Assembly (NCBI GenBank): GCA_965205535.1
Contig: CBDBHH010000005.1
Location: forward strand, 2,356,001 to 2,420,000
Direction: 5' to 3'
Origin: UBA8079 sp965205535
Lineage (GTDB): Bacteria > Pseudomonadota > Alphaproteobacteria > UBA6615
DNA length: 64,000 nucleotides
Shown here piece by piece: positions 33,899 to 41,811 of this stretch (within the stretch, counting starts at the first letter, position 1; each line of letters opens with the position of its first letter). Below the pieces are notes generated by a model. The model worked only from the letters and a program-made list of their open reading frames with translations, was not told where the DNA came from and did no database searches. The translations under genes were made by a program, and so were the position numbers.

Positions 33899-35875
33899 TC
33901 AGGCCCCGGTCTGTGTGTCGCACCAGCGGACCCAATGGGTGCGGTAAGCGCCTTCCAGGCTGCGCGTGAATTCCCCGACATCAAACAGGGGGGTATCCGA
34001 CAGCGACAGTCGCAAATTCTGGCGATATGCATGCAGCATCTCGACGTTGCCAGCCAGTTGACATGCGGTTTCGCGCAGATTGTCGAAATCAGAGTATATC
34101 CAGTCGATTTTTCCCGCGGCTTCCAGCACCCGCGCGCCGGCTGACCCTGATGCCGCGAGTGCGGGAACACCCATCCACAGCGCCTCGCCGGTTTCGGTGA
34201 AGCCGCTATGCGGCATGGTGTCGAGCACGACATCGATATAGTCCATGAACTTCGCGCGTGGCGCGCGCTCGTCTTCGAGCTCGGCAACGGTCACACGTTC
34301 GCTCAGTCCGACATGCGCGGCCAGAGCATAGATGCGATCCACAGTCTCGTTGTCCACTCGACCGTAATTGGCAACCAGGAGTTTGGCGCTTGGCACGGCA
34401 TCGAGGACGGTCTTCCAGATCGAAACACTTCTATGACCGATGGCCGCGAGCGGTCCCAGCACGCAGAAAGTGACATGACCGTTGGCCGAGAGGGGCGGGG
34501 TCGGGTTGATCGCTGGCATGCCGGCCATGGTGATCGGATAGTCGGCCGCCAGGATTCCGGGATCGGTTTGGTCCCGCTTTGGACCGGTGGCGATGAGATG
34601 AGTGTCGTGGGCGTCGGTTGATGCGGGCCGCGTGCCGAGCCAGCCCAGGCGCACAGGTGCGGGCTGGCGCGACAATGTAAGCATTCGATTGTCGGAGTTG
34701 TGTCCGCGCAGATCGACGGCGATATCGATGGCATCACCACGAAGAATTTCAGCGGCGGTGTCGGGGTCGACATTGCGGAGATCTGTCCAGCGCGCCGCGT
34801 GGCGCATCAGACTCTCGGTCATCGGGTCGTGGCGGGTGTCGTCTGCATAGACACAGATTTCAAACGAGCGTCTGTCGTGCCGCGCCAAAATCGGTTCGAG
34901 CATCGGTGCGAGATCACCCCCATGCAGACCCGCGCCGACATACCCGATACGCAAGCGCTTCTCGCGATCCGGCAGATTCACGAATGCAGCGAAGTTTTCA
35001 GGCAACTGACCCTCGAAACGCTCGGACCACCCGCGGCACGCCGTCGCGAAGGGAGACGACTTGTCTTCGACGCCATACTGGCTAGCCAATGTTCTGATGC
35101 GGGCCTGCATCGGCGCCGGGTCGCTCGGTTGGCGTTGGATGGCCATATCATGGGCCAGCATCGCGTCATCAAACTTGCCGCTGGCGGCCAGAAAAAGGGC
35201 GAGATTTTCATAGTCAGCTGCCGTCGCACAGTCGCGGATTACCGCCTGCAGAGCCGAAACGGCGCTCGTGATCTGGCCCCGTTCGTAGAGCGCAGATGCG
35301 ATCAGTCGCAGGGTTTCGGGCTCGTTGGGCGTAAGTTCCAACTGGGTGCTGCACAGATCGATCGCTTCTTGTGTGGCGCCGCGTTCGAGTGCTTTGCGTG
35401 CGCGATTGCGGAAGGTGTGCGGCCGGGCGAAGTTCAGATTCTTGAAATACTCCGTGAATTTGGGTGGCAACAAAGTGGCACCAAGCGGATGAGGTGCGAG
35501 GATGGTTGCGAGCTTGGCGTAATAGAGAGATTCCGTGCTGTTACCGAGCTGAGCCAGGATGGTGGCCAGTGCGTCGGCATATTCTCGCGAATCCGCATCT
35601 GCTTCATGAGCCCGGCGCAGCAAGTCTACCGCCGACACAGGTTCATCGAGCTTCCAGCTCACCAACCCCAGCAGCATCAAGGCCTCAGGCGAACCGGGGT
35701 ATGCGGCCAGGAGGCGTTCACACGCAGCGATGGCGCCATCGTAATTCTCAACATCGAAGGCGGCCCGGGCGGCACGCACATGGTGTTCGATGTTGGCGTC
35801 GAACGCCGGTGTTGGCGCCGGGTTCTGAGAGTCTTGGGGCTCTGCGAGAGTCATGCAGGCATCGTAGAAACTCAT
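33899..35875 (-). CDS. TPR-GT41-like glycosyltransferase, FlmG-like flagellin modifier
   Basis: 658 residues. N-terminal TPR array (about 30-260; for example YDGAIAACERLLAAYPGSPEALMLLGLVSW), then a Spindly/OGT-like GT-B module (KRLRIGYVGAGLHGGDLAPMLEPIL, FEICVYADDTRHDP, IDIAVDLRGHNSDNRM, DVVLDTMPHSGFTETGEALWMGVPALAASG). This is the layout of Caulobacter FlmG, which glycosylates flagellins with pseudaminic acid. A perfect CtrA box sits 3-17 bp before this ATG, so ATG 35854 may be the real start. An insertion sequence now separates it from the flagellin gene that once preceded it. Convergent with maf. Confidence 0.85.
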   Translation of the reverse strand: MSFYDACMTLAEPQDSQNPAPTPAFDANIEHHVRAARAAFDVENYDGAIAACERLLAAYPGSPEALMLLGLVSWKLDEPVSAVDLLRRAHEADADSREYADALATILAQLGNSTESLYYAKLATILAPHPLGATLLPPKFTEYFKNLNFARPHTFRNRARKALERGATQEAIDLCSTQLELTPNEPETLRLIASALYERGQITSAVSALQAVIRDCATAADYENLALFLAASGKFDDAMLAHDMAIQRQPSDPAPMQARIRTLASQYGVEDKSSPFATACRGWSERFEGQLPENFAAFVNLPDREKRLRIGYVGAGLHGGDLAPMLEPILARHDRRSFEICVYADDTRHDPMTESLMRHAARWTDLRNVDPDTAAEILRGDAIDIAVDLRGHNSDNRMLTLSRQPAPVRLGWLGTRPASTDAHDTHLIATGPKRDQTDPGILAADYPITMAGMPAINPTPPLSANGHVTFCVLGPLAAIGHRSVSIWKTVLDAVPSAKLLVANYGRVDNETVDRIYALAAHVGLSERVTVAELEDERAPRAKFMDYIDVVLDTMPHSGFTETGEALWMGVPALAASGSAGARVLEAAGKIDWIYSDFDNLRETACQLAGNVEMLHAYRQNLRLSLSDTPLFDVGEFTRSLEGAYRTHWVRWCDTQTGA

Positions 35876-35877
35876 GC

Positions 35878-35892
35878 TTAACGGGCGATTAA
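35878..35892. promoter_or_regulatory. perfect CtrA box upstream of the FlmG-like gene
   Basis: TTAA-CGGGCGA-TTAA exactly matches TTAA-N7-TTAA. It lies between the gene and the insertion sequence, whose duplicated target starts 5 bp further out, so the element was not disrupted. Confidence 0.65.
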
Positions 35893-35896
35893 CCCC

Positions 35897-35904
35897 AAAA
35901 GAAA
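35897..35904. repeat. left 8-bp target-site duplication of the IS
   Basis: AAAAGAAA directly outside the left inverted repeat; identical copy at 37320-37327. Confidence 0.92.
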
Positions 35905-35926
35905 GGGGCTTATATACTTAACTTGA
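35905..35926. repeat. left terminal inverted repeat of the IS
   Basis: 22 bp, begins GGGGCTTATATACTTAAC; the reverse complement matches 37298-37319 without mismatch. Confidence 0.93.
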
Positions 35927-36034
35927 TGCAGTCAGTTGATGGAAAGTCTCTCACTCCCTGTATTATACAGGCAAAGGGCGACTTTCCTGGACAGTGTGAT
36001 TATATAGAACAGAACAAAAGAGGATATTTGGCAC

Positions 36035-36289
36035 ATGGTCAAAAACACAAAAAGCGGGCTGAACGGCAGCGTCGATCTGCTGGCCAACGCCCTGCGCAAG
36101 GTGTTCACGGAGGCCGTCACGGGTGCGGTGGAACCGCTTCGCGACGACATGAACAAGGGGTTCGACGAGACCGGCAAGCAGTTGACCCAGATCACCAATC
36201 GGCTGGATTCTCACCAGAAGGCGCTCGATGGGCTGAAGAACAAGACGTCGCAGAAGAAGAAGGGTGCGGCCCAGAGCGCTAGGCGCTAG
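36035..36289 (+). CDS. small passenger protein of the IS, unknown function
   Basis: 84 residues, AGAGGA about 12 bases before the ATG. Charged and mostly helical (VDLLANALRKVFTEAVTGAVEPLRDDMNKGFDETGKQLTQITNRLDSHQKAL), heptad-like, with a Lys/Arg-rich tail KNKTSQKKKGAAQSARR that could bind nucleic acid. I do not recognise it. It shares the last four bases with the convergent transposase stop region, so both fit tightly inside the element. Confidence 0.65.
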   Translation: MVKNTKSGLNGSVDLLANALRKVFTEAVTGAVEPLRDDMNKGFDETGKQLTQITNRLDSHQKALDGLKNKTSQKKKGAAQSARR

Positions 36290-37239
36290 GCGGTCAGGTC
36301 CCGATACATCAGCCGCTTGCCGACCATGGCGGCGGCGACACCGGACATCTGGAAAATCGTGTGGGCGTCACGAACGTTGTGGCGTCCCGCGAACTCGTTG
36401 ACGTAGCGGGCCATGTGCTTGCTACTGAATTGATGATAGGTGCCGTGGTAGCCGCGCTTGAGCATCGACCAGAACGACTCTATCCCGTTGGTGTGCGCCA
36501 TGCCGCGCACGTATTCCCCGGCGGAGTGGTTGACCGCCTCGTGGTCCCGATCCATTCCCCGATAGGCCACGGCGTCGTCGGTGTAGACCTTGGCACCCGC
36601 CGCCGTGGTATTGGCAACGAACCCGTGCAGGGTCTCCCGGTCGGTCGCTGACACCGGCGTGGCGACCACGCGCCCGGTCCCGCGATCCTTCGCCCCGACC
36701 ACGGGCGTCTTGCCGACGGCCCCGCGCCCTGAAAGCGCCTTGCGCTTCGACTTCGGCATGTTCTTGCGCTTCCCGCCCATGTAGGTCTCGTCGACCTCGA
36801 CGGGTCCCTCGAAGCCTTCGGCGAGTTTATCCAGGCCGCCTTGGTCCCATGCCTCGCGCAGGCGGTGGAGCATGAACCATGCTGTTTTCTGGGTCACGCC
36901 CAGGTCGCGGTGGAGTTTCATCGAGGACACGCCCTTGAGGCTGGTGACATAGAGATAGACCGCGAACACCCATTTGCGCAGGGGCAGGCGGGACCCCGCA
37001 AGCAGGCTGCCGGTGCGGACGCTGAAATAGGACCTGCATTCCGGGCAGCGGTAGGGCGCGGGCTTGGCGTTAGGAACCGCAGCGGTCTCCGTCCCGCCGC
37101 AATGGGGGCAGGACCTGCCGTCCGGCCAGCGGACCGTCTCGAACCAGGCTGCCGCCGATGCCTCATCGGGAAACATCTCCGTCAACTCGACCAGGCTGAT
37201 GCCTTCGCGGTGCGATCTGCCGGGTGCTTTCTGTGCCAT
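36286..37239 (-). CDS. IS1595-family transposase
   Basis: 317 residues. N-terminal zinc ribbon (C44, C47, C65, C68 in CPHC...CPEC), a helix-turn-helix-like segment (SSMKLHRDLGVTQKTAWFMLHRLREAW), and the catalytic DDE/N-K residues: D150 in VEVDETYMGG, D221/D222 in VYTDDAVAY, and the HTNGIESFWSMLKRGYHGTYH block (N251, E254, K261). All are intact, so the enzyme is probably active. Confidence 0.95.
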   Translation of the reverse strand: MAQKAPGRSHREGISLVELTEMFPDEASAAAWFETVRWPDGRSCPHCGGTETAAVPNAKPAPYRCPECRSYFSVRTGSLLAGSRLPLRKWVFAVYLYVTSLKGVSSMKLHRDLGVTQKTAWFMLHRLREAWDQGGLDKLAEGFEGPVEVDETYMGGKRKNMPKSKRKALSGRGAVGKTPVVGAKDRGTGRVVATPVSATDRETLHGFVANTTAAGAKVYTDDAVAYRGMDRDHEAVNHSAGEYVRGMAHTNGIESFWSMLKRGYHGTYHQFSSKHMARYVNEFAGRHNVRDAHTIFQMSGVAAAMVGKRLMYRDLTA

Positions 37240-37297
37240 TTCCCTGTCCCCGTCATTGTGCTCTATGTCAGGAATATAGGGGCTCGGGAACGGGTTG

Positions 37298-37319
37298 TCA
37301 AGTTAAGTATATAAGCCCC
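37298..37319. repeat. right terminal inverted repeat of the IS
   Basis: Ends AAGTATATAAGCCCC; perfect partner of 35905-35926. Confidence 0.93.
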
Positions 37320-37347
37320 AAAAGAAAGGGGGAGCCGAAGCTCCCCC
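37320..37347 (-). terminator. flagellin terminator whose T-tract is the IS target site
   Basis: Minus strand GGGGGAGC-TTCG-GCTCCCCC followed by TTTCTTTT. The T-tract (37320-37327) is precisely the 8-bp target duplication of the adjacent IS, and this copy keeps the terminator complete. Confidence 0.9.
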
Positions 37348-37378
37348 TTTCCCAGGGACTGATTGTCGAAGTTCCGGA

Positions 37379-38200
37379 TTAACGGAGCAGCGACAGAACC
37401 GACTGTTCGGCCTGACCCGCGAAGGACAGGGCCGAGATACCGAGCTGCTGACGCGTCTGCAACGCCACCAGGTTGGCACCTTCTTCGGTCGTATCGGCAA
37501 GACGCAGCTTGTCGGCACCCGTCTCCAGCGCATTCACGTAGCTCTCGTTGAAATCGAGACGCGTCTGGAGCAGGGCGACGTTGGAACCCAGCGTCTTGGC
37601 CTTGGAGCTCAAAGTGGCAACGGCCGCATCGAGCTGGTTGATGGCGCAAGTGTTCAGCGACGTCGCACTGAGCGTTGCACCCGTGGTGATCGCGAGACCC
37701 AGCGAACCGTTGGTCAGATCGACGGAAGCAACAGCCAGCTGGCTGGTTGTGCTCTCGCTGAAATAAACCGTCAGGCTCGATCCGGTCGCGTTGACCAGGT
37801 TGAGGCCCTGGTAGCTGGCGTCGGACGTGACGTTGTTAATCTGGGTCACGAGCGAGTTGTACTGAGTATTCAACTCAGTGAACTCGGCCGCCGTCGACGC
37901 GGACTGCGCGCTGATGGCAATACCCTTCAACTGATCAACGATCGAGTCGACAGCGTTGACCGCTTCGAGAGCCACCGAAACGGAGCTCACGGCCTGGTCG
38001 ATGCCGTCTTTCTTCTCGCTGAGGGTGTTGGCCCGATCATTGAGCCCCTTGGCCTCGAAGAAGATCTTTGCGTCGTCCGCCGGTCCATTGACCTTCAGGC
38101 CAGTGGCCAGACGGTCCTGGGTCCGGTTAATCAGGTCGGACGTATTTGCAAGGGTGAGAAGGTTGCTGCGTACTGCAGAACTAAGTGAGATATCAGCCAT
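37379..38200 (-). CDS. flagellin (copy 1)
   Basis: 273 residues, a short flagellin with D0/D1 helices only and little D2/D3. N-terminus MADISLSSAVRSNLLTLANTSDLINRTQDRLATGLKVN and C-terminus LQTRLDFNESYVNALETGADKLRLADTTEEGANLVALQTRQQLGISALSFAGQAEQSVLSLLR are typical. The Ser/Thr-rich middle (about 140-182) offers sites for O-glycosylation. It has one cysteine (C185 in LNTCAINQL), which is uncommon in flagellins. A perfect sigma-54 promoter and paired palindromes lie upstream. Its paralogue is at 38527-39348. Confidence 0.96.
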   Translation of the reverse strand: MADISLSSAVRSNLLTLANTSDLINRTQDRLATGLKVNGPADDAKIFFEAKGLNDRANTLSEKKDGIDQAVSSVSVALEAVNAVDSIVDQLKGIAISAQSASTAAEFTELNTQYNSLVTQINNVTSDASYQGLNLVNATGSSLTVYFSESTTSQLAVASVDLTNGSLGLAITTGATLSATSLNTCAINQLDAAVATLSSKAKTLGSNVALLQTRLDFNESYVNALETGADKLRLADTTEEGANLVALQTRQQLGISALSFAGQAEQSVLSLLR

Positions 38201-38258
38201 GATGGGTTCTCCTAACTATGGCGTTGGTGTTAGGGGCTTCTTGCCCCACCCAACAGGC

Positions 38259-38274
38259 AGCAATTGCCGTGCCA
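38259..38274 (-). promoter_or_regulatory. sigma-54 promoter of flagellin copy 1
   Basis: Minus strand TGGCACGGCAATTGCT, an exact match to TGGCAC-N5-TTGCT, 59-74 bp before the start codon. Confidence 0.92.
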
Positions 38275-38328
38275 CTCTGGAGAATTGTGAAGAATCAACG
38301 GGTTGGTACCGGGTCGAAGCTTGCCGAT

Positions 38329-38364
38329 CGGCAAAACTTGCCGGGAACCCGGCAAAAACTGCCG
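38329..38364. promoter_or_regulatory. probable FlbD enhancer pair for flagellin copy 1
   Basis: CGGCAA-AAC-TTGCCG at 38329-38343 and CGGCAA-AAA-CTGCCG at 38350-38364, start-to-start 21 bp, about 55 bp upstream of the sigma-54 promoter. The best pair of the set. Confidence 0.7.
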
Positions 38365-38471
38365 CGAACACGGCAGATTATATCCTAAATAAATGTTTAA
38401 AAACAATCAGTTAATAGTATTTAACCAACTTCGATAATGTTCGTCTGGCGACCTCGAAATAGTGAGGTGGC

Positions 38472-38498
38472 AAAGAAAAAGGGAGGCGTCAGCCCCCC
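38472..38498 (-). terminator. terminator of flagellin copy 2
   Basis: Minus strand GGGGGGC-TGAC-GCCTCCC followed by TTTTTCTTT, 29 bp after the stop codon. Confidence 0.85.
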
Positions 38499-38526
38499 TG
38501 ATTCGAAACTATGACTGCTGGTTCGA

Positions 38527-39348
38527 TTAGTTGAACAATGACAGGACCGACTGTTCAGCCTGGCCGGCGAAGGATAATGCCGAGATCCCGAGCTGCTGTC
38601 GTGTCTGCAACGCCACCAGATTGGCGCCTTCCTCGGTCGTGTCGGCAAGACGCAGCTTGTCGGCGCCGACTTCCAGTTCATTGACGTAGCTCTCGGTAAA
38701 GTCGAGACGCGTCTGGAGCAGGGCGACGTTCGAGCCCAGCGTCTTGGCCTTGGCACTCAAGGTCGCGATGGCCGTATCCAGCTGGTTGATCGCACATGTG
38801 TTCAACGATGTGGCACTGAGGGTTGCCCCCGTGGTGATCGCCAGTCCGTTCGAACTGTTGCGCAGGTCAACCGATGCGACAGAGAGAACACTCGTGGTGC
38901 TTTCGCTGAAGTAAACCGTCAACGTCGTGCCGGTGCCGTTCACGAGGTTGGTACCCTGGTAGGTGGCGTCTGCCGAGACATTGCCGATCTGGGAGACCAG
39001 GGAGTTGTATTGCGCGTTCAGTTCCGTGAATTCGGCGGCCGTCGATGCGGATTGCGCGGAGATGGCAATACCCTTCAACTGATCGACGATTGAATCGATC
39101 GCGTTGACTGCTTCGAGTGCAACCGAAACGGAACTGACGGCCTGATCGATGCCGTCTTTTTTCTCCGCGAGCGTATTGGCGCGGTCGGTGAGCGCCTTGG
39201 CTTCGAAAAAGACCTTTGCATCGTCAATCGGACTGTTGATCTTAAGACCCGTCGACAGACGCTCCTGCGTCCGGCTGATCAGGTCTGCGGTATTGCCGAG
39301 AGACAGAAGATTACTGCGTACGGCAGCACTTAGGGAAATGTCAGCCAT
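38527..39348 (-). CDS. flagellin (copy 2)
   Basis: 273 residues, aligning to copy 1 without gaps; by eye about 38 positions differ, mostly conservative and clustered in the exposed middle and at the last two residues. The single cysteine in LNTCAINQL is conserved. Same upstream design as copy 1 (sigma-54 promoter plus two palindromes 21 bp apart), so both are likely late genes activated together. Confidence 0.96.
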   Translation of the reverse strand: MADISLSAAVRSNLLSLGNTADLISRTQERLSTGLKINSPIDDAKVFFEAKALTDRANTLAEKKDGIDQAVSSVSVALEAVNAIDSIVDQLKGIAISAQSASTAAEFTELNAQYNSLVSQIGNVSADATYQGTNLVNGTGTTLTVYFSESTTSVLSVASVDLRNSSNGLAITTGATLSATSLNTCAINQLDTAIATLSAKAKTLGSNVALLQTRLDFTESYVNELEVGADKLRLADTTEEGANLVALQTRQQLGISALSFAGQAEQSVLSLFN

Positions 39349-39433
39349 GAGTGGTTTCTCCTCTTACTGGCGATTTACGGTTCATCACAAAAATTCTCGA
39401 TAGAAGGATCGCAAATGATTCAATGGAGAAGTT

Positions 39434-39449
39434 CGCAAGGCCCGTGCCA
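39434..39449 (-). promoter_or_regulatory. sigma-54 promoter of flagellin copy 2
   Basis: Minus strand TGGCACGGGCCTTGCG, matching TGGCAC-N5-TTGC, 86-101 bp before the start codon. Confidence 0.88.
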
Positions 39450-39500
39450 AAAAAATACGAACAAAAACAACAGACTAAGACTTTAAGGAGTGCTGTTGGG

Positions 39501-39536
39501 GGGCAGGTCATGCCGATTGTTCGGCAAGTCTTGCCG
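39501..39536. promoter_or_regulatory. probable FlbD enhancer pair for flagellin copy 2
   Basis: GGGCAG-GTC-ATGCCG at 39501-39515 and CGGCAA-GTC-TTGCCG at 39522-39536, 21 bp apart, 52 bp upstream of the sigma-54 promoter. Confidence 0.68.
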
Positions 39537-39639
39537 GACTGAACGAACATCTGACCGGGTTCCAAGGCCCAGAACGCAAAACGCCGGTCCTGAATTTGGG
39601 GGCCGACGCTTGTCGCGAATATTCTGCGGGTAATCTTCG

Positions 39640-40491
39640 TCAGGAAAACAAATTCAGGATCGAGCCGGCGGGGGTCTTCTTCTCGAAGTTGACCTCCTGC
39701 GCGATGAAATTCGTGAACTCCTGGGACGCGTCAAACGCCAGCGAGATAACTGTCAGGATCTTGGAGTAGAGCTCCTGCTGTTCGGTGATCGAGGCGTTGG
39801 CGGCCTGCTGGGCCGATATCTCGATGTCGAAAATGTCGCTGCGTACAGCAAGGGTCTTGGCGGAGTTCGCGCGCTGCAGATCAAATGCGATATCGCCGTT
39901 GATATCCACGATCGCCTTGGATGTATTTAGGTCGCCCTCGATCGACGACAGCAGCGCGAGGGTGTCGTCGATATCCTGCTGGGTGGCGAAGTTGTTGTGA
40001 TTGTGGGCATCGATGGATGCCAGGGCGGCGAACTTGGTCGCCTTCAGGCGATCATGGGTCCCGAACTGTTCGTAAGTAGGGCTCGGCGTTTTCTCGAGCG
40101 TGTCGCGCAACAGGGCAAACTTTTGATCGAACTCGGCGGCCGTTGCGGAGCCCGCAAGGGTCTGCAGTTCGGCAATATACTCGAGCGCCACTTCGATTTT
40201 CTGGCCTTTCTTGTCGGTCGTGTCCTTGTAGGCCGAAATCCTGGCGCCGGCATCTTCGAGCTGCGCGATCTTGACCTTCAGCAATGCTGTGGCACCGTTG
40301 GTGTTGATGCCGTTCTGAATCTCGGTGATATCATCGTCGAGCTTGTCGAGCAGGGCATTCTGGGTATTGAAGAACCGAAGTTCGAACTGCGGGCCGGCCG
40401 CCAGCTGCTGCGCCTGGACGAAGGATTGCGAAAAGTTCTGCTCGCCGCGGAGCATGTTGGTAAGCGCCAGACCTTCGACAGGGGAGACCAT
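39640..40491 (-). CDS. unrecognised protein of the flagellar locus
   Basis: 283 residues; I do not recognise a family. Predicted mostly helical, no signal peptide or membrane segment. It begins MVSPVEGLALTNMLRGEQNFSQSFVQAQQLAAGPQFELRFFNTQNALLDKLDDDITEIQNGIN and ends with a long amphipathic helix (SITEQQELYSKILTVISLAFDASQEFTNFIAQEVNF), recalling axial proteins with paired terminal helices. AAAGGA precedes the ATG. It lies between flgL and flagellin copy 2 on the same strand, so it may be an exported filament-associated protein or a chaperone. Confidence 0.75.
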   Translation of the reverse strand: MVSPVEGLALTNMLRGEQNFSQSFVQAQQLAAGPQFELRFFNTQNALLDKLDDDITEIQNGINTNGATALLKVKIAQLEDAGARISAYKDTTDKKGQKIEVALEYIAELQTLAGSATAAEFDQKFALLRDTLEKTPSPTYEQFGTHDRLKATKFAALASIDAHNHNNFATQQDIDDTLALLSSIEGDLNTSKAIVDINGDIAFDLQRANSAKTLAVRSDIFDIEISAQQAANASITEQQELYSKILTVISLAFDASQEFTNFIAQEVNFEKKTPAGSILNLFS

Positions 40492-40610
40492 CTCGGCAAT
40501 TCCTTTGCGATTCAGCGCTATCGTGCGCGCGGGACATCCTGTCCCCTATGACCCATCATGACCTTGATGGTTTAACGAATGGTTTCGAGCCGATCGCGAG
40601 GGCGCCCCGG

Positions 40611-41801
40611 CTAGTTCAGGTAGTTGACCAGGGAAAGACCCTGGAGCTGGGAGAGGGTCGAGTAGGACGCCTGCAGGACAACCTGGTCGGCCTGCATTCG
40701 GGCAATCACCTCGGCCTCCTCGATACCCTCGACATCGTCCATCACATCTGCCGCGTAGTTGATGAACCTGACATGGCCCTCGCGGGTGGATTCAAACAGG
40801 TTGAGCGGTCCCAATACGCGACTGCGAAGTTCGGTGATGGATTCAAAACTCGTTGTCGGGTCGGCTTCGATGACCGTGTTCATCATGCCTCGGACATGGT
40901 CGAACACCTCGCCGAGATACGTGTCGGCGGGTGCGGTCGTTGGCAGGTTTGCGATGGTGTCCAGGCCGATCAGGAGCTGCTGAATCGCCTCCTCCTGTGC
41001 GTTCATGCCGTAATTCACGGTGGTGCGCTCGGAGACTCGCGCCGACGCGACCCCAGCATCGCCCTGATAATAGTCGAGCTTCGGGGTGTTGAGCATCTCG
41101 GTCGAACTCAGCCGGCTGACATAGTAGTCCCACAACGTTGCGTCCTCGCCGACGAACTCGTCGAGGGTCGGATTGTTCAGGTCGGCCGGCAACGGCGCGG
41201 TCGGTGCGACACCGTTTTTGTCGAAATAGATCTGCTCGTAGAACGAGCCGGCCGGGAAACCTGCACTGCCCAGCACATCGGCGCGATACTGCGCGTAGAA
41301 AGTGGAATCGACGGTCGTGGCGTCGGCCTGAATCAGGCTGGTCGAAGTGTAGCCGGGCGCTTCGAGAGAGGCCGCGGGGCGGTCAACGCGGTCGCCCGAG
41401 AACAGATACCGATCGCCATCGCGTGCGTTGAGATGCTCGACCACCAGCGCGCGCGCGTTGATGGCGTATTGCCGTGCCTCCACGTGATTTTCGCCGGGCC
41501 CGTTTTGCGCACTCTCCAGGACCGATCGCAGTTCGCGTGCAATATTCTCGATGCCCTGAAGGTTCGAGTCCGTCAGGCCGATGCGGCGTTCGGCGGTTTC
41601 GATACTCTGAATATATTGCTCGGCGCGCAAGCGTGACGCTTCGGCAGAAATCAGCCTGTTGGAATCCTGTGCGATGCCTGAGTAATTCTGAGCTTTCTGG
41701 CCGGTCGCGATCTGGATGTTGCCGTTGTAGAGGCGGTTTTGCGCCTGCAACGTATGGAACATCGTGAGCTGCTGCTGTGCGAACGGGGCGACGCGGGTCA
41801 T
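40611..41801 (-). CDS. flgL: FlgL, hook-filament junction protein
   Basis: 396 residues. N-terminus MTRVAPFAQQQLTMFHTLQAQNRLYNGNIQIATGQKAQNYSGIAQDSNRLISAEASRLRAEQYIQSIETAERRI has the flagellin-like D0/D1 helix, with the matching C-terminal helix ADQVVLQASYSTLSQLQGLSLVNYLN. Follows flgK by 10 bp. Longer than flagellins because of an inserted central domain. Confidence 0.92.
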   Translation of the reverse strand: MTRVAPFAQQQLTMFHTLQAQNRLYNGNIQIATGQKAQNYSGIAQDSNRLISAEASRLRAEQYIQSIETAERRIGLTDSNLQGIENIARELRSVLESAQNGPGENHVEARQYAINARALVVEHLNARDGDRYLFSGDRVDRPAASLEAPGYTSTSLIQADATTVDSTFYAQYRADVLGSAGFPAGSFYEQIYFDKNGVAPTAPLPADLNNPTLDEFVGEDATLWDYYVSRLSSTEMLNTPKLDYYQGDAGVASARVSERTTVNYGMNAQEEAIQQLLIGLDTIANLPTTAPADTYLGEVFDHVRGMMNTVIEADPTTSFESITELRSRVLGPLNLFESTREGHVRFINYAADVMDDVEGIEEAEVIARMQADQVVLQASYSTLSQLQGLSLVNYLN

Positions 41802-41811
41802 GGCCGGTCTC

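Larger units (their letters stand above)
35905..37319. mobile_element. IS1595-family insertion sequence, complete
   Basis: 1415 bp bounded by perfect 22-bp terminal inverted repeats (35905-35926 and 37298-37319, starting GGGGCTTATATACTTAAC) and by exact 8-bp direct repeats AAAAGAAA, the target length known for this family. It holds a transposase (minus) and a small plus-strand passenger gene that converge and overlap by 4 bp. Before insertion the target was the T-tract of the terminator of the flagellin gene at 37379-38200. Intact ends, repeats and transposase suggest recent movement. Confidence 0.95.
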
